A DNA stretch of 53,066 nucleotides, taken from NCBI GenBank assembly GCA_015059375.1, contig SVAN01000001.1:84179-137244 (forward strand), read 5' to 3'. Each line of letters opens with the position of its first letter. Position 1 is the first letter of the stretch. The notes under the pieces are model-generated. The model saw only the letters and a list, made by a program, of their open reading frames with translations. It did no database searches and had not been told where the DNA came from. The translations under genes were made by a program, and so were the position numbers. The stretch is from Bacillota bacterium (GTDB taxonomy: Bacteria > Bacillota_I > Bacilli_A > RF39 > UBA660). Below are positions 18,397 to 27,715 of this stretch, in pieces.

Positions 18397-21225
18397 ATGG
18401 AAAATGATGTTATAAAGAATAAAGAAAGTTTAAAAGCTATCCTTTTTATTGGGATAACAACGATATTACTGATGGCAATAGGTGTATTTTTTGCATATGC
18501 CTATTTTGCTAATGACCCAAATATTCAAAATAATTTAGCGCTTAATGTAACGATTGAAGAGGGAATATCGGCAGAATTTACTGTAACAGGAGATGAAGAT
18601 TTAACAATTGATGTATCTGGCGATAAGATGTTAAATGATGGAATTGGCTCAGTAGCAGGAACAGATAATACCTCAATAACAGTTAATTTAACAAGTAGTT
18701 CACCGGTAATATGTACTTATGATTTAGTGTGGTCTTGGAATGACGATAGTCCTAATGAATACACAATTTCCACTGGTGCTACAAAAGAATTTACTATTCA
18801 AGGAACTGATGGAAGCAATACTATTGATGAAGTACAAGTAAGTAATTATGGGGCTAGTTTAGATTTAGGTTCTTATGAAATATTTACTTTGGGTGGAACA
18901 ATTATCCAAGATTGGAGCTTTATTGCTAATTTTTATAATGTTAATGTAGTTCAAGATAACCATGCCGGAGCTATTTATAGTGGTAAAATTGCAATACATA
19001 ATGCAGAGTGTGGTGGCCTAGATACAACACTTTCTGATGCTATTGTCACTTTATCTGCTTTAGGAGATCAAAGGTCTCAAAAAGATGGTAGTGTATATAA
19101 AGTAGAACATGAGATATTTACAGCTGCTGATGGTATAACACAAATCGATGCTGGTTATCGTTATGAAGGCGCTAACCCAGATAATTATGTGGAATATAAT
19201 GATGAATTATGGCGAATTATCGGAACTTTTGATGGTTCTGATGTTGGCCTTGAGGAAGGTAAACAATATACAAAGATAATCAGAAGCAATCCATTTAGCA
19301 CTGCATATCCATGGGATTGGGATGATATAAATGGTAATGGTTTGATTGACAGGGATGAATGGAGCGAGTTATGGGCTGATGCTTCATTAAATGCTTTATT
19401 AAATAATGATTATTTAAATCAAGCTGGTGAATTTTCTAGTACGTCTACGGATAAAGGTTTAAATGAAACTGCACGAAATATGATTGCTAAATTTAATAAT
19501 CAATATTCAAAGTGGTATACAAAAGGTTATCTGACAGGTAATACTCAAACTGCTAACGATTTTTATTCTGACGAAAGACAGAAAGGGTACTTATATACTG
19601 CAATAGGTTCAATGTATCCAAGCGATTATGGATATGCAATTTATGATGGTGGTAATGATGATTCATGTGTTTTTCCATCACGTGCTAATATGTCTTCATG
19701 TAAACAATATAATTGGTTATATCGTTCAGGTGTTAATCAATTGTTAATATCGTATGGTAAAATGGGAAGCCTACTAATTCCTTCGATGATTTCTTCTGAG
19801 GGTCAAGTAACAATGTATGATATTTCTACTTCTACTGCGTATTTTAGACCTGCATTATATTTAGAAGCGGATGTATTAATAATAAGTGGAAAAGGTTCAG
19901 AGGATGATCCATATAAAATTTATAAAAAAACCAAAGATAGCTCTTCTGATACCTTATCTGATACAATCTTAGCCTTAGCCAGTGGTATTGAGAGACAATC
20001 TGCTCAAACAAATGGCGGAGTATACCGAGTGGTTAGTCCTGAAGTAACCACCCCGAATTTTACAATATATAAAAATCTCACTCAGGATGAATATGGAAGT
20101 GTAGTAGAATATAAAGCTTCAGAAAGTGGTGCTTTACTTAGCGCTGGTACTTTAACATCAAACATATATACTTGGGATAGTAGCGAAGGTTTTTGGGAAA
20201 AAAGTTATGTTCGTGGAAATGATGGCGATTATTATAATCTTGTAATTCCAATTAAAGAAAGTGGTAATTATAGGTATTGCTTTTCAACTCACTATGGTAG
20301 TAGTAGTAATAAGTTAAAAGTATATATAACTGATGAAAATTCTAGTATTTATGCCAATTCCAAAAGTACCATTTCATTAACAAGTGTTGTTGGTAATGAT
20401 TGTCGTGGGTTAGGGGATATAACTGAGGGTCAGGGCGTGAGATTTGAATATATGAAGGGGGGAGCCTCAGGTACTGGCGTATCTATTACTTTACAAAAGA
20501 TGGAAGAAACCGTACCATTTGGAAATCCTGGTGTAAAATATCAAGGAAAAGATCCAAATAATTATGTGTTATTTAATAACGGAGAATTGTGGCGAATCAT
20601 TGGAACTTTTGAAGGAAGTACAATTGGTCTTGAGCAAGGTGAACATTATACTAAAATAATCAAGAGTGCTTCAATAGGAAATTACGAATGGGATAGTAGT
20701 ATTAGTACTACATGGCAAGATTCTGATTTAAATTATTACTTAACAAATAACTTGTATAATAATTTAAACGTTAATACTAAAGATATGATAGAATATGCAA
20801 CATGGCATTTAGGTAAAATTCAGAATGGAGATTATAATGCATCCGGGTACTATATCGAAGAAAGAGGAGCATCTGGTGGTATAATACCTCATCAAAACTA
20901 TATTGGTTTAATGAATCCAAGTGATTATGGATATGCAATGTATGCAGGAAATACAAATCATGATTGTACTATCGAAACATTAATTAGTAATTATAGCGCA
21001 TCTAAATATGGTTGTGTAAATTATGATTGGTTGTTTAACGGGGATGAATGGACAATATCTCCAATAAATCTTCGATCATCATTTATCGTAAGTGCGGATG
21101 GCGTAATAGGGATTGGAGGGAATGATACTGATGAATATGCTGTTCGTCCTGTTTTGTATCTTAAGTCTAATGTCAGTATTGAGGCAGGAGAAGGCACTTT
21201 ATCTTCACCATATATATTGAAATAG
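18397..21225 (+). CDS. Large modular surface protein, paralog of 13601-16027
   Basis: N-terminal TM (AILFIGITTILLMAIGVFFAYAYF); two modules with LWRIIGTF, MYPSDYGYA / MNPSDYGYAMY, RPALYLEADV / VRPVLYLKSNV. Confidence 0.88.
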   Translation: MENDVIKNKESLKAILFIGITTILLMAIGVFFAYAYFANDPNIQNNLALNVTIEEGISAEFTVTGDEDLTIDVSGDKMLNDGIGSVAGTDNTSITVNLTSSSPVICTYDLVWSWNDDSPNEYTISTGATKEFTIQGTDGSNTIDEVQVSNYGASLDLGSYEIFTLGGTIIQDWSFIANFYNVNVVQDNHAGAIYSGKIAIHNAECGGLDTTLSDAIVTLSALGDQRSQKDGSVYKVEHEIFTAADGITQIDAGYRYEGANPDNYVEYNDELWRIIGTFDGSDVGLEEGKQYTKIIRSNPFSTAYPWDWDDINGNGLIDRDEWSELWADASLNALLNNDYLNQAGEFSSTSTDKGLNETARNMIAKFNNQYSKWYTKGYLTGNTQTANDFYSDERQKGYLYTAIGSMYPSDYGYAIYDGGNDDSCVFPSRANMSSCKQYNWLYRSGVNQLLISYGKMGSLLIPSMISSEGQVTMYDISTSTAYFRPALYLEADVLIISGKGSEDDPYKIYKKTKDSSSDTLSDTILALASGIERQSAQTNGGVYRVVSPEVTTPNFTIYKNLTQDEYGSVVEYKASESGALLSAGTLTSNIYTWDSSEGFWEKSYVRGNDGDYYNLVIPIKESGNYRYCFSTHYGSSSNKLKVYITDENSSIYANSKSTISLTSVVGNDCRGLGDITEGQGVRFEYMKGGASGTGVSITLQKMEETVPFGNPGVKYQGKDPNNYVLFNNGELWRIIGTFEGSTIGLEQGEHYTKIIKSASIGNYEWDSSISTTWQDSDLNYYLTNNLYNNLNVNTKDMIEYATWHLGKIQNGDYNASGYYIEERGASGGIIPHQNYIGLMNPSDYGYAMYAGNTNHDCTIETLISNYSASKYGCVNYDWLFNGDEWTISPINLRSSFIVSADGVIGIGGNDTDEYAVRPVLYLKSNVSIEAGEGTLSSPYILK

Positions 21226-21301
21226 AACTAAAAAGCGGCGCTATGTTTCTAAATCCACTAAATGCTGGCAAAATTGTGATTTCAAAATTATTGTTGAAAT
21301 A
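21223..21301 (+). repeat. 3' element B: homolog of element A behind the second surface-protein gene
   Basis: Shares TAGAAC, AAGCGGCGCT (21233-21242 vs 16044-16053) and an ATTTCAA..TTGAAAT hairpin. Confidence 0.55.
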
Positions 21302-21662
21302 AAAGTAAAAAGTGTTCATATACATTTGAATTTTGACAACTTTAACATATTATAAAGCATCTTCTCTTTTTGAGGGAGATTTAATAAAATAACATCAGTT
21401 TTGCTGGGGAGTTAACTAAAGTGTTAACTTCTTTTTTGATGAAATAAAAATGTGATAATTTAATAATAAAGGAAGAGAGATGAAAGAGTTAGAGACATTG
21501 CCCAGCATTATTTTTAGCTGAAATTCAAGTAAATGGAAATGCAATTACATCATTAAAGTATTTCTGTAATAGAAAAAAACATAAAAAATAGTATGTGCCG
21601 GCGAAGTCATGCTTTAAATAACTCTGTAGTAATGTCTCTTTTGTGGAAAGTGAAAAAGCGAC

Positions 21663-21686
21663 TTGCAACATTGTTGCAATTTTTAT
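21663..21686 (+). terminator. Putative terminator hairpin
   Basis: TTGCAACATTGTTGCAATTTTT. Confidence 0.5.
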
Positions 21687-21744
21687 TCTAAAAAAAAGGA
21701 AATTGGCTATGTAGTAGGTAATATATAGTATAGGAGGACTACAA

Positions 21745-21918
21745 CAAATTTTAGATTATAAAGAAGGGCGATATTTTTCTGCCGTTATAGAAAAAGCACA
21801 AGTTGCGTGCTCTCAAAGTAATAACAACATTTATTCCAATTTTGGTGTAAACACCAAAATAGTATTAGCCGGTTCTACTACTAAAACAATTATTGACTAT
21901 AAATTTATGAACAAATAA
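21745..21918 (+). pseudogene. Remnant resembling the N-terminal part of DinD/BRO-type proteins
   Basis: ILDYKEGRYFSAVIEKAQVACSQSNNNIYSNFGVNTKIVLAGSTTKTIIDYKFMNK*, no proper start or continuation. Confidence 0.5.
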
Positions 21919-21933
21919 ATGATTTAGAAGAAG

Positions 21934-22122
21934 TTGTTCTTAACTACAAATTCTATAAATATTATTTTAAAAAAATATGAAGATGATATAAAAGAACATT
22001 CTAATGAAGTACGAAACCTAAAAAAGAAGAATAAACCTCGTGATGTTAGAATTGAAGAACTAGAAGATGATTTAGCAATTGCAAATGATACTATCGATGA
22101 ATTAGAAGATAAAGTGACATAA
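21934..22122 (+). CDS. Short coiled-coil protein
   Basis: 62 aa, strongly charged heptad-like sequence (KKKNKPRDVRIEELEDDLAIANDTIDELEDKVT); possibly the tail of a decayed gene. Confidence 0.45.
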   Translation: MFLTTNSINIILKKYEDDIKEHSNEVRNLKKKNKPRDVRIEELEDDLAIANDTIDELEDKVT

Positions 22123-22155
22123 TAGTAAATTAAGAAGAAAGTTGGTGAACATAAA

Positions 22156-22947
22156 ATGCTTACAATAAATTGGAAACAAATATATGAAATTGATAACAAA
22201 TGGATTTTAATACTATATGACATATCTAAAAATCATTATGTTGGACTACCAGTTTATAATGAAGAACAAGAAAATACAATTTTTATAAAATCTATAAATA
22301 AATATTTAGTATTAGATGAAATTGCTGATTATAATAGAACAAATATTAAAAGATGTATTTATATAAAAGTCAAACCATTAAAAATAAATAATAATGAATT
22401 TAATGGTATATTATTTAAATCAAAAGATTCTTTTCTAAATTATGTAAAAAGTAATACCGATAATACTGCTGATGGAATATCATATAATAAGTGGTGTAGA
22501 GACAAATTAGAATTAATGAAAAAAGAAAACACTGAAATAGATTTTAAAGCTGGAGCAATTTGTTGGGTAGATTTAGGTTATAATGTTGGAAATGAACTTC
22601 GTAAATTAAGACCAGCTATACTTTGGAGAAGCTCATCAAATAAAAAAATGTGGACAATTATTCCGTTAACTTCTAAACACAAAGAAGATAATTATTATTT
22701 CCATTATGATTTAGAATCTGAAAATCTTGGAGTTGCAAGAATAGAAAATTTAATCAATATAAGTTCTAATAGAATAAAAGAACCATATTTTATAAAAAAT
22801 AAAATAGGAACTATTACTAAAAAAGATAATGATAATATTCTGAAAATAATAAAAAAATATTATGCTTTTGAAGAAATAAATATAAAAAATACAACAGAAT
22901 TAAAACAAAGCAATCGTAAGGAAAAACGCGAAAAAGTATTGACGTGA
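22156..22947 (+). CDS. PemK/MazF-family-like protein with N-terminal extension
   Basis: C-terminal half AGAICWVDLGYNVGNELRKLRPAILW...WTIIPLTSK...ARIENLINISSNRI matches the PemK-like fold; ~120 aa N-terminal extension. Confidence 0.75.
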   Translation: MLTINWKQIYEIDNKWILILYDISKNHYVGLPVYNEEQENTIFIKSINKYLVLDEIADYNRTNIKRCIYIKVKPLKINNNEFNGILFKSKDSFLNYVKSNTDNTADGISYNKWCRDKLELMKKENTEIDFKAGAICWVDLGYNVGNELRKLRPAILWRSSSNKKMWTIIPLTSKHKEDNYYFHYDLESENLGVARIENLINISSNRIKEPYFIKNKIGTITKKDNDNILKIIKKYYAFEEINIKNTTELKQSNRKEKREKVLT

Positions 22948-22966
22948 TTTAAAAAAATGGTATAAT
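22939..22966 (+). promoter_or_regulatory. Sigma-70-type promoter at the end of the PemK-like gene
   Basis: TTGACG-16 nt-TATAAT. Confidence 0.7.
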
Positions 22967-22972
22967 TAAAGT

Positions 22973-23050
22973 ACTTTAGATTGTTGCAGGTGTATTTATA
23001 CACTTGGTAGTAGTTTTTCAAAAGGAAGAGCAATGCTCTTCCTTTTGCTT
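22973..23050 (+). ncRNA. Candidate small RNA of about 75 nt
   Basis: Starts just after TTGACG-N16-TATAAT; hairpin GTGTA-TTTA-TACAC; ends in a 12-bp terminator-like hairpin AAAAGGAAGAGC-AAT-GCTCTTCCTTTT; no ORF. Confidence 0.5.
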
Positions 23051-23289
23051 ATGCAAAATCATATAAAAGTTGATAATTACTCAAATGAAAAGTTAAATTT
23101 CAATTTAGATGTTTATGATATATTGCGTGTATATTAGGTTAAAATAGTTTGTTCAGAATGCCCTGGATCACAATAAAATAATTTGGTTGGATAAACATGA
23201 GAGTTAGGAGGGACAATGCCTGAGGCTTTGCCAACACCAAAAAATCTATTAAAGAACTAAAGCTTGAATTTTATATTTTTTTATAATAT

Positions 23290-23515
23290 AATCAAATTAA
23301 TCTTTAAAAGATTATGAACAAGACGAAGTTATTTGGAAGTTTTAAAAGAGAGCTAGGATAGGTGAAAGCTAGCAGATGAAAAAGTAACTTAGATCACTTG
23401 GGAATTGCTTATTTAAGTAAATAGAATAAGACGTAATCTCGCGTTAAGAGAATAAAGAAACAATTAAGGTGGTACCGCGGATAATAATCGCCCTTAGGTA
23501 ACCATCTTTTTTTAT
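23290..23515 (+). promoter_or_regulatory. T-box leader upstream of ileS
   Basis: AGAGAGCTAGGATAGGTGAAAGCTAGC stem region, specifier candidate ATC, and the T-box AATTAAGGTGGTACCGCGG immediately before ileS. Confidence 0.9.
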
Positions 23516-23525
23516 TGGAGGGAAT

Positions 23526-26500
23526 ATGAAAAATTTTAAGGAATTAGACAAAAGACCAGTTAGCGAAGTTGAAGCAAGTATTTCTACTTCTTGGGAAAGT
23601 ATTAATGCTATGCATGATGCTCAAAATAAGAAAAATGAAAATAACGAAACTTTTGTTTTTTATGATGGGCCAGCATTTGCCAATGGCTTTCCAGGGCTTC
23701 ATCATATGGTATCTAAAAATTTAAAAGATACAGTTACTAAATATCATGTAATGAATGGTAAAAAAGTAATTAGAAAAATTGGTTGGGATACACATGGACT
23801 TCCGATTGAAAATCATGTTGAAAAGAAACTGGGTATTTCATCAAAGAAGGAAATTGAAGCTTTAGGAATTGAAAAATTTAATGAAGAATGTCGGAAAAGT
23901 GTTAGAGCTAATGAAGATGCATTTACAAACTTAACTTCAAAAATGGGACAATTTTTTGATGTTGAAAATCCATATTTAACTTATAAAAATGATTATATTG
24001 AAACTGAATGGTGGATTTTAAAAGAAATGTTTAAAAAAGATATGTTCTATGAAGGAACAAGGGTAGTTCCTTATTGTCCTCATTGTGGAACTGGTCTTGC
24101 TACTCATGAAGTTGCGCAAAATTACCAAACTGATACGGCAATAACTGTTTATGTTCCATTTAAAAAGAAGGATGAAGATGTTTACTTTTTAGTTTGGACT
24201 ACAACACCATGGACATTAATTGCTAACGTTGCTTTATGTGTTAATCCTAATGAAGAATATGCTTTAGTAGAATCTAAAGGTACTAAGTTTATTTTAGCCA
24301 AAAGTTTAGTAGAAAAGGTTTTAGGAGAAGAAGCAAATATTCTTGAATCTTTCAAAGGTAAAGATTTAGAATATACTGAGTATGAACAATTAATTCCATC
24401 TTTCGAAGTAGATAAGAAAGCTTTCTTTGTAACTTGTGATAATTATGTAACGATGGAAGATGGTACAGGTATTGTTCATATTGCTCCAGCATTTGGTGAA
24501 GATGATGCTCAAGTAGGTAAAAAATATGATTTACCATATTTAAATCCAGTTGGAAAAGATGGTTGTTATACAGGAGGAATGTGGGAAGGTAAGTTTGTTC
24601 ATGATGCAAATGAAGAGGTTGTAACTTACTTAAAAGAAAATGATAAGTTATTTAAAAAACAAAAACTTGCTCATGAATATCCTCATTGCTGGCGTTGTGA
24701 TACTGCATTAATTTATTATTCAATGCCAAGTTATTATATAAAGGTAAGTGAAATGACTGATGACTTAGTTAAAGCTAATGCAAATGTTAATTGGTATCCA
24801 GCTTATGTTGGTGAAAAAAGATTTGCTAATTGGCTAGCTAATGCACGTGATTGGAATGTATCTCGTTCTCGTTATTGGGGAAGTCCAATTCCATATTGGA
24901 AATGTGAATGCGGTCATGCACATATGGTTGGTTCTGTTGAGGAACTTAAAAAAATGGCTACTTGTGAAATTGGTGAGGATTTTGATTTACATAAACCATA
25001 TATTGATAACGTTCATTTAACTTGTGAAAAATGTGGTAAAGAAATGACTCGGATTCCTGATGTTTTAGATTGTTGGTTCGACTCTGGGGCAATGCCTTTT
25101 GCTCAATATCATTATCCATTTGAAAATCAAGAACTTTGGGAAAATCAATTTCCAGCCGACTTCATTTGCGAAGGAATTGACCAAACACGTGGTTGGTTTT
25201 ATACATTAATGGTAATATCAACCTTTGTTAAAGGTTGTTCACCATTTAAAAATGTTTTAGTAAATGACTTATTACTTGATGCAAATGGCAAGAAGATGAG
25301 TAAAAGTCGTGGTAATATCGTGGAACCATTTAGTACAATTGAAAAGTATGGTGCTGATACGGTAAGATTCTATTTACCTTATGTGTCTGCAGTATGGACT
25401 CCACTTAAATTTGATATGGAAGGTTTAAAAGAAGTTTATTCTAAATTCTTTAATCCTCTTAAAAATACTTATAGCTTCTTTGCGATGTATGCTAATATCG
25501 ATGAAATTGATACAAATGACTGTTATGTAGAATATGAAAATCGTGAAGAAATTGATAAATGGTTACTTTCAAAATATCATCGTTTAGTTAAAGATGTTCG
25601 TGCTGCTTTTGATGAATATGATTTAAATAAAGTAGTTCATTATTTATCAAATTTTGTATCCGAAGATTTATCTAACTGGTATATTCGCAGAAATCGTAAT
25701 CGTTTCTGGGGTAGTACTTTAGATAATTCAAAGAAGAGTGTTTATATTACAACATATGAAGTATTAGTAGGCTTATCTAAATTAATTGCGCCGATTGTAC
25801 CTTTTGTATCCGAGGAATTGTATCGTAATTTAACTGGCGAAGCATCAGTTCATTTAGCGGATTATCCTGCTTTTGATGAAAGTATAATTGATGAAAGTTT
25901 AGAAAAGAAAATGGATTTAGTTCGAAGTATTATTTCTATTGGCCGCTATGTTCGGGAAGAAAATAAAATAAAGGTTCGTCAACCACTTTCTGAAGGTTTG
26001 ATTGATGGTAAAAATAAGGAAGTACTTAGCGATGTAGTTAATCTTATTATGGAAGAGTTAAATGTTAAAAAAGTAACCTTTGCTGAGGATTTAAATACAT
26101 ATATGAACTTTACAATTAAACCTAATTTCAAAGAAGTTGGTAAAGTATTTGGTAAAAATATGGGAGAATACCAAAAGAAACTTGCAGAACTTGATTCAAG
26201 TGATATTAATACATTACAAAACGGTGAAAATATTAAAATGATTATTGCTGGTGAAGAATATGATATTAGTCCATCCATGGTTGAAATCCGTTATGATGCT
26301 AAAGAAGGCTTTAATGTAGGAATGGAAAATGGTAATTTCATTATTCTTGATACGAGAATTACTGATGAACTTAAAATGGAAGGTAATGCTCGAGAATTTG
26401 TTTCGAAAGTTCAAGCGTTACGTAAAGATAATAACTTTGATATTGCTGATCGAATCATTACTACTTATAATGCTGATGATGAATTTGCTAAAGCAATCGA

Positions 26501-26621
26501 AGCAAATACTGACTATGTTAAAAATGAAACACTTTCTATTGAGCTCGTAAAAGATGAAATGATAGAAAAAGATTTAACATTAAATGATTATGCAGTTGGT
26601 ATTAAATTAGAAAGAAAATAA
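23526..26621 (+). CDS. ileS: Isoleucyl-tRNA synthetase
   Basis: DGPAFANGFPGLHH, WDTHGLPIE, TTPWTL, DQTRGWFYTLMV, KMSKSRGN; T-box leader. Confidence 0.97.
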   Translation: MKNFKELDKRPVSEVEASISTSWESINAMHDAQNKKNENNETFVFYDGPAFANGFPGLHHMVSKNLKDTVTKYHVMNGKKVIRKIGWDTHGLPIENHVEKKLGISSKKEIEALGIEKFNEECRKSVRANEDAFTNLTSKMGQFFDVENPYLTYKNDYIETEWWILKEMFKKDMFYEGTRVVPYCPHCGTGLATHEVAQNYQTDTAITVYVPFKKKDEDVYFLVWTTTPWTLIANVALCVNPNEEYALVESKGTKFILAKSLVEKVLGEEANILESFKGKDLEYTEYEQLIPSFEVDKKAFFVTCDNYVTMEDGTGIVHIAPAFGEDDAQVGKKYDLPYLNPVGKDGCYTGGMWEGKFVHDANEEVVTYLKENDKLFKKQKLAHEYPHCWRCDTALIYYSMPSYYIKVSEMTDDLVKANANVNWYPAYVGEKRFANWLANARDWNVSRSRYWGSPIPYWKCECGHAHMVGSVEELKKMATCEIGEDFDLHKPYIDNVHLTCEKCGKEMTRIPDVLDCWFDSGAMPFAQYHYPFENQELWENQFPADFICEGIDQTRGWFYTLMVISTFVKGCSPFKNVLVNDLLLDANGKKMSKSRGNIVEPFSTIEKYGADTVRFYLPYVSAVWTPLKFDMEGLKEVYSKFFNPLKNTYSFFAMYANIDEIDTNDCYVEYENREEIDKWLLSKYHRLVKDVRAAFDEYDLNKVVHYLSNFVSEDLSNWYIRRNRNRFWGSTLDNSKKSVYITTYEVLVGLSKLIAPIVPFVSEELYRNLTGEASVHLADYPAFDESIIDESLEKKMDLVRSIISIGRYVREENKIKVRQPLSEGLIDGKNKEVLSDVVNLIMEELNVKKVTFAEDLNTYMNFTIKPNFKEVGKVFGKNMGEYQKKLAELDSSDINTLQNGENIKMIIAGEEYDISPSMVEIRYDAKEGFNVGMENGNFIILDTRITDELKMEGNAREFVSKVQALRKDNNFDIADRIITTYNADDEFAKAIEANTDYVKNETLSIELVKDEMIEKDLTLNDYAVGIKLERK

Positions 26622-26725
26622 TTACAAAAACAAAAAATGCTTGATTTGCACCACAAAATACTCTAAAGCGTTATTTACAGGTGAAAATATGGTAACAAAT
26701 AAAACAATTTAATGAAATTTATTCC

Positions 26726-26757
26726 TTAAAAAAAGCGATTAAAATCGCTTTTTTTGT
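26726..26757. terminator. Bidirectional terminator between ileS and the nucleoside hydrolase gene
   Basis: AAAAAAAGCGATTAAAATCGCTTTTTTT. Confidence 0.85.
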
Positions 26758-26761
26758 TGAG

Positions 26762-27715
26762 CTATATAACTTTTTTAAATTCTTTTTTTAATTCGGGAAA
26801 GATGGTATTAAAAATAATCTGTTGGCATTTTCTTTTGTTTACATCTTTTAAAATAAAACAATTGCCTTTTTTGGGATAATTTACTTTGGATTCAGCAAGC
26901 CTTTCTAAATTTTGGGTTTCTATATCAATAGAACACTTTTGGAGTAAAACACAACTTTTATTAATCAAATAACAAATATTTATGGCATCATTTATTGTTG
27001 CGCCTTTAGCGGCTCCAGATTCAATACTAATTTTGGCACAGGAACGGGATATATCATAAAGAAAGCGCGCTTTCAGATTAGTGCTATTTTTGAGAAGCTT
27101 TTCCATTTGATGATCAATGAAAACTTTTTTTGTAATATTATATCCCATCATCACAATTTTGGTAATTGGGGCATTAAATACAATTTTGGCTGCAGCAGGG
27201 TCTTTATAAAAGTTAAATTCTGCATATGGGGTAATATTACCATAATTTTCCGCGCCACCCATAATAATTAGTTCTTTAATATTTTTAGCAAAATTTTTGT
27301 CTTTTAAAATAGCTTTAGCAATGTTTGTAAGTGGTCCCACAGCGATAATTGTAATTTTGTGTGGATTATTATTAACGTGATTTATTAAATAATCGATAGC
27401 AGATATCTCTTCGATTTTGCCAGGAACTTCATCGTAGATAAGACCGCTGAAACCGTTACTTCCATGGGCATCATCATCAGTATTGAAGCCATAGTCTTTA
27501 ATCGGAGAACTTTCTCCTTCATAGACTTTTACTTTCCCATTTTGATTAATCATATCTAAAGCTTTAAAAATGTTTTTTCGGACATTTTCCATTGTGGTGT
27601 TTCCATGAACGAGTGTAATTCCATCAACTTTTATTTTGCGATGAAGCATTGCCAGCCAAAGACATACGGTATCATCGGAGCCCATATCGACATCAAGAAT
27701 AATTCTTTTTTTCAT
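26762..27715 (-). CDS. Nucleoside hydrolase (IunH family)
   Basis: RIILDVDMGSDDTVCLWLA, GPLTNIAKAI, IIMGGAENYGNITPYAEFNFYKDPAAAKIVF. Confidence 0.92.
   Translation of the reverse strand: MKKRIILDVDMGSDDTVCLWLAMLHRKIKVDGITLVHGNTTMENVRKNIFKALDMINQNGKVKVYEGESSPIKDYGFNTDDDAHGSNGFSGLIYDEVPGKIEEISAIDYLINHVNNNPHKITIIAVGPLTNIAKAILKDKNFAKNIKELIIMGGAENYGNITPYAEFNFYKDPAAAKIVFNAPITKIVMMGYNITKKVFIDHQMEKLLKNSTNLKARFLYDISRSCAKISIESGAAKGATINDAINICYLINKSCVLLQKCSIDIETQNLERLAESKVNYPKKGNCFILKDVNKRKCQQIIFNTIFPELKKEFKKVI

Noticed and set aside
13601-21225. Search for a DGR template repeat or reverse transcriptase inside the window
   Set aside because: No ORF with RT motifs was recognised, and no A-rich counterpart of the VRs was seen in the intergenic regions by eye; the DGR idea therefore rests on the VR pattern only.
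24352-24609. Antisense ORFs inside ileS, rpoB and rpoC (also 25979-26278, 32724-33099, 36031-36246 etc.)
   Set aside because: Expected by chance opposite long highly biased coding genes; no supporting signals.
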